DNA from: Polyangium sp. 15x6
GTDB lineage: Bacteria > Myxococcota_A > Polyangia > Polyangiales > Polyangiaceae
Length of the DNA stretch: 64,000 nt
Assembly: GCF_029960785.1 (NCBI RefSeq)
Contig: NZ_JASBQE010000060.1
Span: forward strand, 1-64,000
Direction: 5' to 3'
Shown: piece by piece, positions 32,773 through 41,247 of the stretch
Layout: each line of letters opens with the position of its first letter
Position numbering within the stretch: the first letter of the stretch is position 1
Notes under the pieces: model-generated
Seen by the model: the letters and a program-made list of their open reading frames with translations, nothing else
Databases searched by the model: none
Told to the model about the DNA's origin: nothing
Translations under genes and position numbers: made by a program

Positions 32773-33681
32773 ATGGCGAAGTCAACGCGCCCCGTCACGA
32801 TCGAGAGGCCCTCGCCGGCCGACGAAAGGCCCGCGTGGTCCCGCGTCGGGATCGTCGCCGCGGTGGGCTTCGTGCTGGGCATCGCGTGGCCCAAGCTCGC
32901 GGGCGTGAAGGTCGGCCCCAACGTCCCGGGGGATCTCAAGGCCCAGGCCGAGGTCACCGCGCCCCCGACGGCGTCCGCCCAGGCCGCGCCCGCCGCGCCT
33001 CCTCCGACGGGGGCCCCCACGGCCGAGCCCGCCGCCGCGCCCCCGCCGAACAAGCAGACCGTCGTCGTCGGCCCGGGCAAGATCAGCCGTTGCTGGGACA
33101 AGAAGAACAAGAAGGTCACCGATTGCGGGGCCCTCCAGCTCGACCCGGTCGCGGTCCCCAAGCTCCAGGGCCTCGCCGAGTGCCCCTCGGCGGTCGGCCT
33201 CGCGGGCAAGCTCACGCTCGGCCTGGAGATCGATTTCGAGAAAAAAGAGGTCCACGTCGTCAAGAACAAGAAAGACAAGACGACGATCCCGACCTCGACC
33301 GTCACCGGCATCGTGCAGTGCGCCTCGCGCGCCTTCGCGAACCTCCCGCTCGAGGACGTCCCCAACAAGTACCGCCATTACACGGTGCAATACGGCCTCA
33401 CGTTCTACCCGCCCGGAAAGGCGCCCGAGGAAGCCGAGGCCCCGGCCACGGGCGAAGGCGAAGACGCCGCCGGCAGCACCACGAGCGAGGCCGAGGCCAA
33501 TGGCACGGGCACCGTGAGTTGGGATACGGCCCTCGTGCGCAAGGATCCGAAGGACGGCGAGGTCGTGGTGCGGCTCGTGCGCGGGACGAAGGTCAAGATC
33601 GTCGGCCGCCGGAACGATTGGTACAAGATCGAGACCAACGGCAAGACCGGCTGGATCTACCGCGGCGCCATCGGACTCTGA
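32773..33681 (+). CDS. Membrane-anchored protein with a C-terminal SH3b domain
   Basis: 302 residues from the ATG at 32773; an in-frame ATG at 32719 would add 18 Ala/Arg-rich residues. A single membrane helix (WSRVGIVAAVGFVLGIAW) is followed by a Pro/Ala linker and a domain at ~95-215 with a lone Cys pair and VKNKKDKTTIPTSTVTGIVQ, similar to energy-transducing AgmX/TonB-like C-terminal pieces of myxobacteria. The last ~70 residues are a bacterial SH3 domain (DTALVRKDPKDGEVVVRLVR, GTKVKIVGRRNDWYKIETNG, WIYRGAIGL), which usually binds peptidoglycan peptides. Likely anchored in the inner membrane and reaching the cell wall. Confidence 0.82.
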   Translation: MAKSTRPVTIERPSPADERPAWSRVGIVAAVGFVLGIAWPKLAGVKVGPNVPGDLKAQAEVTAPPTASAQAAPAAPPPTGAPTAEPAAAPPPNKQTVVVGPGKISRCWDKKNKKVTDCGALQLDPVAVPKLQGLAECPSAVGLAGKLTLGLEIDFEKKEVHVVKNKKDKTTIPTSTVTGIVQCASRAFANLPLEDVPNKYRHYTVQYGLTFYPPGKAPEEAEAPATGEGEDAAGSTTSEAEANGTGTVSWDTALVRKDPKDGEVVVRLVRGTKVKIVGRRNDWYKIETNGKTGWIYRGAIGL

Positions 33682-33750
33682 TTTTCCACGCGGATCTGGA
33701 AATCGCGCCGCCTGGAACGATAAGCTCGGGCCCGAGGCGTTCTCGGGCCG

Positions 33751-35181
33751 ATGTCACACGCAAGCGCGCTCCCCTCGTCCACCACGCGGCGTTCCCGCCG
33801 GAACTTTCTCGTTCGCGGCGTTCTCGCATCGCTCGTCGTCTCTGCCGCCGCGCTGTCGGCCTCCGCCGCGTGTAAAAACCTCCTGCCCGCTGAAAACGCC
33901 GTCGCGAAGGGCGTGCGCATCGGCGGCGCCGAGGCCGGTCCGGGGTCGCCGCGCGAGGTCGCCGAGAGGCAGGCGCGTGCGCTGCTCGATCGGCGCGTCA
34001 CGCTCGTCATGGGCGAAGAGGTCGCCCTCGAGACCTCGCTCGCCGAGCTCGGCGCGACCGTCGACGAGGAGCGGCTCGCGGCGCGGCTTTCGTCCGTGGG
34101 CCGCGAAGGAGACCTCTTCACGCGCCTCGCCGACGCGCTCTCCGCGCGGCGCGGCGACGTCTCGGTCCCCGTCTTCGTGACGCTCCCGATCGAGCCCCTC
34201 GCCGCCGCGCTGGAGCGCCGCAAGGACGAGACCGACACGCCGCCGCGTGGCGCGCGCCTCGACTTCGCCACGGGAAAACCCACGCCGCACGTCGCCGGGA
34301 AGTACCTCGACCTTTACGCGGCCGCCTCCGCGATCGAGCGGGCCGCGCAGAGCGGCGAGACCCGCGTGCCCGTGCCGACCTTCGAGATCCTGCCCGACGC
34401 GTCGAGCGAGGTCGTCGCGTCGATCGACGTCACCCGGGTCGTCACGAAATACGAGACCCGCTTCGGGTACCTCGGCGGCCAGGCGAACCGCGCGCAGAAC
34501 GTCGCGCGCGCCGCGGCCGGCATCGACGGCATCGTGCTGCTCCCGGGCGAGATCAAGAGCTTCAACACCGAGGTCGGCGCCCGCACGAAGGAGAATGGCT
34601 TCACCACCGCGCCGGAGATCTTCAAGGGCGAGATGCGCGAAGGCATCGGCGGCGGCACCTGCCAGGTCGCGAGCACGCTGCACGCCGCGGCGTATCTCGG
34701 CGGATTCGAGATCACCGAGCGGATCAACCATTCCCGGCCGAGCGGCTACATCCCGATGGGGCTCGACGCCACGGTCGTTTATCCGCACGTCGACCTCAAG
34801 CTCAAGAACCCCTACACGTTCCCCGTCGTCGTGCATGCCGTCGCGGACAAGGGCATTCTCACGGTCGAGATCCGCGGCAGCGGCGCGCCCGACGATGTCG
34901 AGTGGTCGAGCGCGACGATCGGCGTCTCCCCCTACAAACGCAAGATCGAGGAGAGCGCGTATCTGACCGAGGGGCACGTCGTCCTGAAACAAAAGGGCAT
35001 TCGCGGCTACCAGATCAAGAAGACCCGCGTCGTGAAATCGGACGACGGCCGGGCGCGCGTCGAGGAGAAGACCGACGTCTATCCGCCGACCTTCGAGATC
35101 CTGATCGTCCCGCCCGGCCTCGATCCCGCGACGTTACCTCCGTTGCCCGGCGAAGAGGCCGAGCGGCAATCGAGCGGATAA
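33751..35181 (+). CDS. VanW-family exported protein
   Basis: 476 residues. The N-terminus (RRSRRNFLVRG, a hydrophobic stretch, then SAAC with Cys41) looks like a Tat or Sec lipoprotein signal. Residues ~55-215 resemble the peptidoglycan-binding-like domain found ahead of VanW. Residues ~225-370 are the VanW domain: GEIKSFNTEVGARTKENGF, GIGGGTCQVASTLHAAAYLG, ERINHSRPSGYIPMGLDATV. The end resembles a G5-type beta domain (KGIRGYQIKKTRVVKSDDG). VanW domains occur near glycopeptide-resistance genes and in cell-wall proteins, but no enzymatic role is proven. Its last 48 bases overlap the convergent phosphoesterase gene. Confidence 0.9.
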   Translation: MSHASALPSSTTRRSRRNFLVRGVLASLVVSAAALSASAACKNLLPAENAVAKGVRIGGAEAGPGSPREVAERQARALLDRRVTLVMGEEVALETSLAELGATVDEERLAARLSSVGREGDLFTRLADALSARRGDVSVPVFVTLPIEPLAAALERRKDETDTPPRGARLDFATGKPTPHVAGKYLDLYAAASAIERAAQSGETRVPVPTFEILPDASSEVVASIDVTRVVTKYETRFGYLGGQANRAQNVARAAAGIDGIVLLPGEIKSFNTEVGARTKENGFTTAPEIFKGEMREGIGGGTCQVASTLHAAAYLGGFEITERINHSRPSGYIPMGLDATVVYPHVDLKLKNPYTFPVVVHAVADKGILTVEIRGSGAPDDVEWSSATIGVSPYKRKIEESAYLTEGHVVLKQKGIRGYQIKKTRVVKSDDGRARVEEKTDVYPPTFEILIVPPGLDPATLPPLPGEEAERQSSG

Positions 35182-35916
35182 CCACGCCGCGATCCCGCCC
35201 CGCTCTTTCGCTTCCAGCGCCGCCACCTTCGCCATCGAGAGCGTCGTATCGTACGCGACGCGCCGGAACCACACGACGCCCTGATCCATGTCGAGGATCG
35301 CGAACGCCGCGCGTGGATCGTCGTCCCGCGATTGCCCCACGCTCCCCGGGTTGATCAGGTAATGCGCCCCGTCGTCGAGCTTCACCATCTCGCCCGGCGC
35401 CGGCCCGAACGCGCCGCCCCGCGCGCGCCACGCCCCCGCGTGGTGCGTGTGCCCGAAGAGCCCGATCCGCGTGCCGTACCCGCCGTCCTCGAGCGCGCGC
35501 AGGCTCTTCTCCAGCCGCGACAAGCTCGACAGATGCAGCTCGTCGTTCGGCACCGGATGCAGCGCCGCGTGAAACAGCAAGAGCTCGGGAGACGTCTTCC
35601 GGACGAGCGGCAGCGACGCGAGCCAGTCGCGCGCCGCCCCGCCGAGCATCCGCCTCGTCCATCGCATCGCCTGCCGCGCCTTGCGGCCGAAATGCGCCGT
35701 GTCCCGGAGCCCGAGCGCGGCGCGATCGTGGTTGCCCACGACGCACTTCGCCCCGGCCGAAGCGAGCATCCGCGCACATTCGTTCGGGTTCGCCCCGTAT
35801 CCCACGACGTCGCCGAGGCACAGGATCGTATCGACCCGCTCCACGTCGATCGCCGCGAGCACCGCGGAGAGCGCCTCGAGGTTCGCGTGTACGTCCGAGA
35901 GGACCGCGTATTTCAC
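35134..35916 (-). CDS. Calcineurin-like metallophosphoesterase (YfcE/MJ0936-type)
   Basis: 260 residues. It starts at a GTG at 35916 that overlaps the stop of the ATP-grasp gene by 4 bases. The metal-binding motifs are complete: SDVHANLEAL (D, H), CLGDVVGYG (GD), VGNHDRA (GNHD), FHAAL (H) and FGHTHHAG (GHxH), and LINPGSVGQSRDDD closes the fold. Members hydrolyse phosphodiesters or phosphomonoesters with Mn/Fe/Ni; the true substrate is unknown. It is the third gene of a minus-strand operon and its 3' end overlaps the vanW-like gene. Confidence 0.9.
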   Translation of the reverse strand: MKYAVLSDVHANLEALSAVLAAIDVERVDTILCLGDVVGYGANPNECARMLASAGAKCVVGNHDRAALGLRDTAHFGRKARQAMRWTRRMLGGAARDWLASLPLVRKTSPELLLFHAALHPVPNDELHLSSLSRLEKSLRALEDGGYGTRIGLFGHTHHAGAWRARGGAFGPAPGEMVKLDDGAHYLINPGSVGQSRDDDPRAAFAILDMDQGVVWFRRVAYDTTLSMAKVAALEAKERGGIAAWLSARLPLGLFAGQRR

Positions 35917-37160
35917 GGCCGACCTGCCTTCCCCACCCCGCGCAGGGCCCGCCGCCCCACGCGCTTGGCCAGCGTCAACACGAGCGGCCACGGGTCGTCC
36001 CAGGCGAACACGTCGAAGACCTTCGGCCCGCGGTACGAGGCCATGAAATCGCGCAACGACACGGCGCCGGAGGGCCCGTAATCGAGGAGAAACGCCCGCA
36101 GATCACCCTCGACCGAGGCCCAGCGCAATCCCGGACGAACCGGCCCCGAGCTCGGCAGGGGCAGCCCCGCGAGCTCGGCATACGCGAAGAGCGGCAGGTT
36201 CACGCCCGACGCCGCGCCGAGCCGGTTCCACAAATTGAACCGCGGATTCGCCTCCAGCAAGAAGAGCTCCCCCGTCTCCGCGTCCCGCTTGAAATCGAGC
36301 TTCACCACGCCCACGAGCCCGAGCGCCCGCACGACCTCGAGCCCGATCCGCGTCACCTCGGGATCCTCGACGATCTCGATGAACGTGCTCTCCCCCGAGC
36401 CCGAAGGGTACGTCCGGATCTTCTTGCCCACGTGATGCGCGACCGGCTCGCCGCGCGCATTCATCCACGCGTGAAAGCTCGTGATGTGATCGTCGCCGCC
36501 GCGCACGTATCGCTGCACGACGAACGCCGTCCCCGACCGCTGCATCTGTTCGAGCCGTTTGTCGAGCTCCTCCGGCGTCCGCGCGAAGAGCGCTTTCCGG
36601 GGCAAACCGCCCTCCTCCCGGACGGCCGCGGATTTACGGAACGACGTGTGGTTCACGGGCTTCAGGGCGCACGGCAGGGAGACGCGCGAGAGCACCGCGC
36701 CGCGCGTCTTCGCCTCCTCGGACGTCACCGTCGCGGGCACGGGCAGGCCGAGCCGCCGCGCGAGCTTGGCGAAGCGCGCCTTGTCGACGAGGTCCTCGAT
36801 GCGCTCGGCCGGCGGCATCAAAAATCGGTAATGGTGCGCCAGCATCTCCCGGTGCCGCGAGACGCAGAGCAGCATGGAGTCCGTCCCGTAAAACAGCACG
36901 GGCTTTTCGCCCGTCCGTTCGGCCACGATCCGGAGATCCTCGGCCGTCTGGCGCGGGTTCGTCGCGGGATCCGAGATCACGGCCGTCCGCTCCACGTGCC
37001 GCGATCCGAACGTCGGATCCCCGGCGCGCGTCGAGGCCACGACGAAGGGGATCCGACGCACGGGCAGGCCCGCCTCGGCCGGCGCGCTCCCGGAAAAACA
37101 CCGGACCATGTTGAGATCCCCGCAAAGCACGGCCGGGACAAGCGATTCTTCGGGCATCAT
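35913..37160 (-). CDS. ATP-grasp ligase
   Basis: 415 residues from the ATG at 37160, just after a purine-rich ribosome binding site (GGGGGGAGGG). The longer frame to 37391 lies inside the acyltransferase gene and is rejected. The ATP-grasp core shows ALKPVNHTSF (ATP Lys), VVQRYVRGGDDHITSFHAWM (adenine/ribose region) and FLLEANPRFNLWNRLG (metal Glu-x-Asn). Related proteins join carboxylates to amines and often occur beside FemAB-like acyltransferases in exopolysaccharide or surface-polymer clusters, as here. Substrates are not deducible. Confidence 0.88.
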   Translation of the reverse strand: MMPEESLVPAVLCGDLNMVRCFSGSAPAEAGLPVRRIPFVVASTRAGDPTFGSRHVERTAVISDPATNPRQTAEDLRIVAERTGEKPVLFYGTDSMLLCVSRHREMLAHHYRFLMPPAERIEDLVDKARFAKLARRLGLPVPATVTSEEAKTRGAVLSRVSLPCALKPVNHTSFRKSAAVREEGGLPRKALFARTPEELDKRLEQMQRSGTAFVVQRYVRGGDDHITSFHAWMNARGEPVAHHVGKKIRTYPSGSGESTFIEIVEDPEVTRIGLEVVRALGLVGVVKLDFKRDAETGELFLLEANPRFNLWNRLGAASGVNLPLFAYAELAGLPLPSSGPVRPGLRWASVEGDLRAFLLDYGPSGAVSLRDFMASYRGPKVFDVFAWDDPWPLVLTLAKRVGRRALRGVGKAGRP

Positions 37161-37179
37161 TCCCTCCCCCCTTTTCGAA

Positions 37180-38364
37180 TCAAGGTTCTTCTTCGGCGAA
37201 CGCCTCCGCCGGACGCCGCTTCGTGTCCGGAAGCCCGCGCAGCCGCGCGATCTCGCGCGCGGCGCGCTCGGCGTGGTCGCGCAAGGCCTCCCGCAGTGTC
37301 CGCCGCGCCGCCCGGATCTCCACGATCGGACGCGAATCGAGCGCCATGTCCAGCTTGTAACGCACGTCCCCGCCGAGGAAATCGTATTCACGCCGGCCCG
37401 CGTCGATCGCCATTCGAATGGCGAGCGCGTGCGCGGCGATCCCCGGGCGGAGCTTCGGCGGCAAATCGGCGCGCCGGCCGCTCTGATAGAAATACACCTT
37501 GTCGTTCCAGACCACGTTGTACAGGGCCGCCACCGGCTCGCCGCCGGCCCGCAGCACCGAGAGCTCGAGCGCGCCCCGCTCGAGCAGCGCGGGCATCACG
37601 GCGTCGTGGAAGGCCGTGAATTTCGCCGAGGAAAACACCCCGCTCCGCTCGTCCTTCTGCCAGCGCGCCTCGTGCAAGGAGACGAGCGTCGCGCGGGCCT
37701 CCGCGAGCTCCTCGTTCGTCCGCGCGACCGAGAGGACGAGCTCGCCCCGCCCGAAGCTCTCCAGATCCCGCATCGATCGCCGCACGAGGTATCGCCGCGA
37801 CGAAGGCAGCGCCGCGAGATACGCCTCGAACGATCCTGGCAACGTCACGTACGGGCTCCGGCCGCGCTCCGTCAGGGTCACCATCAGATCCCTGCGCCCG
37901 AGGGCGTCCGCGAATGCGAAGGGCGCGCGCTTGCTGCCATCCATCGCCGGGAGCACGACCTCGTCCCAGCCCCCCAGGAGGCCCCCCGCGAGCGCCCGCG
38001 CGGCCGCCTCCGCGACGGCCTCCTCCGCGCCCCGCTCGACCACGATCCCGATGTATTCGGAGACGATTTCGTCCGCCTCGTCCTCCCCCGACGGCAGCGC
38101 TTCGAGCCGCCGGAACGGAAACCCCCGGTGCCACACGCGCCGCGCGACGAGCGGCAAGAGGCCCACGAGCCGCTCCCCTTGCATGATCCGTAGCGCACGG
38201 AGGCATCGCCCGTCCGTCCCGCCGAACACGCGCCACCAGGCGAGGATCCACAAAGGGGAAAGCGTGGGCTCGTTGCAATCGCTGCGATCGAGCAGCGCCT
38301 TCCAGTCACCCTGCATTGCCTCGAGCTCGGCAATATCGGAGACGACGGTGCAGCAGAGTTCCAT
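37180..38364 (-). CDS. FemAB/BioF2-like GNAT acyltransferase
   Basis: 394 residues from the ATG at 38364, preceded by GGGAGGGG. Open frame to 38886 upstream is not used because it crosses the divergent promoter region and lacks domain sequence. The fold is the Acetyltransf_6/FemAB type: YVTLPGSFEAYLAALPSSRR, LVRRSMRDLESFGRGELVLS, FHDAVMPALLERGALELSVL, YFYQSGRRADLPPKLRPGIA and EYDFLGGDVRYKLDM. Such enzymes transfer acyl groups to amino groups of sugars or to cell-surface peptides and polysaccharides. Together with the ATP-grasp ligase and phosphoesterase downstream (19-base gap and 4-base overlap) it forms an operon likely to modify an envelope polymer. Confidence 0.85.
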   Translation of the reverse strand: MELCCTVVSDIAELEAMQGDWKALLDRSDCNEPTLSPLWILAWWRVFGGTDGRCLRALRIMQGERLVGLLPLVARRVWHRGFPFRRLEALPSGEDEADEIVSEYIGIVVERGAEEAVAEAAARALAGGLLGGWDEVVLPAMDGSKRAPFAFADALGRRDLMVTLTERGRSPYVTLPGSFEAYLAALPSSRRYLVRRSMRDLESFGRGELVLSVARTNEELAEARATLVSLHEARWQKDERSGVFSSAKFTAFHDAVMPALLERGALELSVLRAGGEPVAALYNVVWNDKVYFYQSGRRADLPPKLRPGIAAHALAIRMAIDAGRREYDFLGGDVRYKLDMALDSRPIVEIRAARRTLREALRDHAERAAREIARLRGLPDTKRRPAEAFAEEEP

Positions 38365-38821
38365 GGCAGCCCCTCCCGAGGCCGCGCGGCCATTTCGAGC
38401 ATCCCCCGAAAAACCGCGCCCTTCGCCGTATGGAGATCTCGCGCGCGCCCCACGCGCGCCGCGCGAGCCACATGTAGGCACGGACTGCGCCCCACCCTGC
38501 CTTCCGCCCGCACCGATGTACCCCGCCCGCTCGCTCGACCCGGGACGGCCCCCACGTACCTGCCGGACACTCGCCTCCGTCCGCCTTCCCAACGGCCCGG
38601 AAAATCCGCCGCGGCGCTCGCCCGAGAGCGTGTCCGTCCGCGGCGACGAGGGCCCGACAAACTGCACGCTGCCGTGCGCCGCGAGCACATCGCCGCGCAC
38701 AGGAGCGGTCTCGGCGAACGCGGGGGTTGTCCCGAAGAGCCCCGGCGCGTGCACTCGCCCCTTGACGCGGGCAGCACTTCCTTGTCCCATCGGGCCCCCC
38801 CGTAACCGGTCCGAGAGAGCC
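38365..38821. other. 457-base divergent intergenic region
   Basis: Separates the acyltransferase gene (minus) from the adenylate cyclase gene (plus). Frames run through it but read as Pro/Arg-rich low complexity, and no ribosome-bound start is seen. It presumably holds the two divergent promoters, but no clear -35/-10 pair or palindrome stands out. Confidence 0.6.
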
Positions 38822-40213
38822 GTGCTCGACAACCTGAAGAAGCGAATATTCTCGCGTGATCGGCTCCCGGACGACATCCGGCTCATCCTCCAGAATCAGG
38901 AGATGCGGGGCGAGCGGCTCGTCAACTACGTGAGGGGTGTCTTCTCCGCATTCTCCCTCGGCATGATGTTCGTGTCGTCGGAGGCGCAGGCTCCCGCGGC
39001 GCTGCGCACCTTCCGGCTCGTATTGGGCGCCTGGTTCGCCTACTCGGTGATCGTGTGGCTGCTCTTGAGGCGGCGAGATCGCTACTTCCAGTGGCTCACG
39101 TACCTCAGCATTACGGTCGACATCTCGGCGGTTTGCCTCGGGATGATCGGCAGCCTGCAGAACCATTCGGGGGTCTACGAGGTCTACCGAGCCCCCACGG
39201 CGTGGCTCGTCCTCGCCGCCTTCAACGTGATGGCGGGGCTGCGCTACAGCGTCTTCGCGGGCCTCTACTCGTCGTTCCTCGGCGTGCTCTACGCCGCCGC
39301 GATGCTCGTCTACGTACGCCTGCAGCTCGACGTCTCCTGGGTGGACAAGGCCGTCTACCTCGGCCCGGGCCTGAACATCGACGAGTGTGTCATGGCCCTC
39401 GTGTTCAGCGCGACGAACGGCGTCTTCGCGGCCGTCATCGCCTGGAACTCGCGCAGGCTCATCCTGCAGGCGGCCACCGACTCGCTCGCGCGCGAGCGGG
39501 TCGAGCAAGACAAAGACCGGCTCGCCAAGTACTTCTCGAAGGACGTCGTCGACCTCGTGCTGAACAACCCCGAGAGCCTGGCCATCGGGGGACAGCGGAT
39601 GACGGCCACGGTGCTCTTCGCCGACATCCGCAATTTCACGCAGCTCTCCACGATGATGCAGCCCGAGGAGATCGTGGAGCTTTTGAACCGCTACTTCTCG
39701 ACGATGGTCGACATCGTCTTCAAGAACGGCGGCACCCTCGACAAGTTCCTCGGCGACGGCTTGATGGCCCTCTTCGGGGTCCCCTACCCGATCGACCACC
39801 CGGAAGAGAGCGCCGTCCGGACCGCGCTGGAGATGCTCGACGCCCTGCAGGTCATGAACCGCGAGCTCGAAGCCAAAGGCATGCTCCGCCTCGACATCGG
39901 CGTCGGCATCAATGCAGGCCCCGTCGTCGCCGGCAACATCGGCTCCTCGCAGCGCCACGAGTACACCGTCATCGGCGACACGGTGAACCTCGCCGCGCGC
40001 CTCGAAGCGCTCAACAAAGAAACACGCACGCAGATCCTCGTGTCCGCCACCGTGCACCACGCCGTCGAAAAAATCTTCCGCACGCGGCAGCTCGGGCCGC
40101 TGCGCATCCGCGGCAAACCCGAGCCCGTCGAGGTCTTCGCCATCATGCCCTCCGACGTCGTGCCCGAGCCGACGCGCATCTCGCTCCTCCCGCCCTCGAC
40201 CACCTACCCGTGA
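38822..40213 (+). CDS. Membrane-bound class III adenylate cyclase
   Basis: 463 residues from a GTG at 38822 with GAGAG upstream; the 904-residue frame starting at 37499 is a shadow of the acyltransferase. The N-terminal half has about six membrane helices (SAFSLGMMFVSSEA, LGAWFAYSVIVWLLL, WLVLAAFNVMAGL, GVLYAAAMLVYV and others). The cyclase domain has metal Asp268 in FADIRNFT, Lys308 and Asp312 in DKFLGDGLMALFG, and the Asn/Arg transition-state region (VNLAARLEALNKETRT). The Lys is the ATP-specifying residue, so the product should be cAMP. Its stop overlaps the start of the isoprenoid synthase gene (GTGA). Confidence 0.9.
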   Translation: MLDNLKKRIFSRDRLPDDIRLILQNQEMRGERLVNYVRGVFSAFSLGMMFVSSEAQAPAALRTFRLVLGAWFAYSVIVWLLLRRRDRYFQWLTYLSITVDISAVCLGMIGSLQNHSGVYEVYRAPTAWLVLAAFNVMAGLRYSVFAGLYSSFLGVLYAAAMLVYVRLQLDVSWVDKAVYLGPGLNIDECVMALVFSATNGVFAAVIAWNSRRLILQAATDSLARERVEQDKDRLAKYFSKDVVDLVLNNPESLAIGGQRMTATVLFADIRNFTQLSTMMQPEEIVELLNRYFSTMVDIVFKNGGTLDKFLGDGLMALFGVPYPIDHPEESAVRTALEMLDALQVMNRELEAKGMLRLDIGVGINAGPVVAGNIGSSQRHEYTVIGDTVNLAARLEALNKETRTQILVSATVHHAVEKIFRTRQLGPLRIRGKPEPVEVFAIMPSDVVPEPTRISLLPPSTTYP

Positions 40214-41247
40214 ACCTCCTCGACACCGCCTTCCCGAGTTACCTCGCGAAGCAGGCGGAGATCGACGCGGCCTGGGATCTCTGCGAGAAACGCCTCGCCG
40301 GGCTCCCGTCCCCGCTCGACGCGCTCGCCACGCGATTCCTGCGCGCCATCGCGGAAGGAACCACCTCCCACCGCAGCTACTTCTCCGGCCCGCTCGCGCC
40401 GCCGCTGCTCTACATGCCGCTCTGGCTCGCCGATCGCCTCGCCTCCGAGGGCGCGCTCCCCGCGCGCGCGGAGGCCTCGATCGTGCCCATCCTCGCGGCC
40501 ACCATGCAGGGCTACTTCTACGTGCGCATCCAGGACGATCTGCTCGACGATCCCGCGCGCGCGGATCCCGAGCTCCTGCTCCTCGGCAACGCCTGTTTCG
40601 CCGGCATGGCCCTCGCCTACACGGAGGCCCTCGGCCCGCGCGCCCCGGCCTTCTTCCAGGCCTTCGATCGAGCCTTCGCCGCCTTCTCCCGCCTCACGCT
40701 CGCCGAGCTGCGCGTCGTTCGCGGCGACGCGCCCTACGCCGAGGCGCTCTTCGAAGAACACGCCGGCAAGGTCGCCTTCGCGCGCGTGCCCCTGCTCGCC
40801 GTCGCTGCGCTCGCGGACGCGCTTCACCTCGAGGCCGCGATCACGACCCTCGTGGATCGCCTCGGCGTCACCTACGGCCTCGCGAACGACGTGCTCGGCT
40901 GGCCCCGCGATCTGCGCGCAGGTCACCGCACCCACCTGCTCGCCCAGGCGCACCTCTCACGCGCCGACCTGGATCACCTCGCCACGCTCACGGACGAACA
41001 CGCGAGGGGCGAGGCCCACGAGGCCCTCGCCGAGCGGCTCCGCGTGACGCTTTACGAGGGGATGCTCCTGCACCGTACGATCGAGCGGGCCATCGCGGAG
41101 CAGGCGCGCGCCGCCGAGGACGCCCGAGAGCTCGGCCTCCGCGGGTTCGAAGTGTACACCGCGGACCGCCTCGCGTGGCTCGGCGCGCTCGACCGGGAGA
41201 TCCTCGCGATGTCGATGAAGCGCGCGCTCGGGGCGCGATCCCGCTGA
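40210..41247 (+). CDS. Class I isoprenoid/terpene synthase-like enzyme
   Basis: 345 residues starting at a GTG that overlaps the cyclase stop by 4 bases. The fold is all-alpha, with Asp-rich DDLLDD at residues 109-114 and NDVLGWPRD at 226-234. Together these match the first metal motif (DDxxDD) and the second (NDxxGxxxD, a form of the NSE/DTE motif) of class I terpene synthases; prenyl diphosphate synthases would normally carry a second DDxxD. It binds three Mg and ionises a prenyl diphosphate. It lacks the usual chain-elongating FARM/SARM spacing, so a cyclase or prenyltransferase is more likely than a chain elongator. The convergent neighbour is a class II cyclase-like enzyme, suggesting a two-step diterpenoid-type pathway. 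Product unknown. Confidence 0.78.
   Translation: MNLLDTAFPSYLAKQAEIDAAWDLCEKRLAGLPSPLDALATRFLRAIAEGTTSHRSYFSGPLAPPLLYMPLWLADRLASEGALPARAEASIVPILAATMQGYFYVRIQDDLLDDPARADPELLLLGNACFAGMALAYTEALGPRAPAFFQAFDRAFAAFSRLTLAELRVVRGDAPYAEALFEEHAGKVAFARVPLLAVAALADALHLEAAITTLVDRLGVTYGLANDVLGWPRDLRAGHRTHLLAQAHLSRADLDHLATLTDEHARGEAHEALAERLRVTLYEGMLLHRTIERAIAEQARAAEDARELGLRGFEVYTADRLAWLGALDREILAMSMKRALGARSR

Noticed and set aside
37499-38821. Long N-terminal extension (from 37499) of the adenylate cyclase frame
   Set aside because: Covers the divergent acyltransferase gene in antisense and is Ser/Arg/Pro-rich without a domain; the GTG at 38822 has a ribosome binding site and starts the membrane helices.
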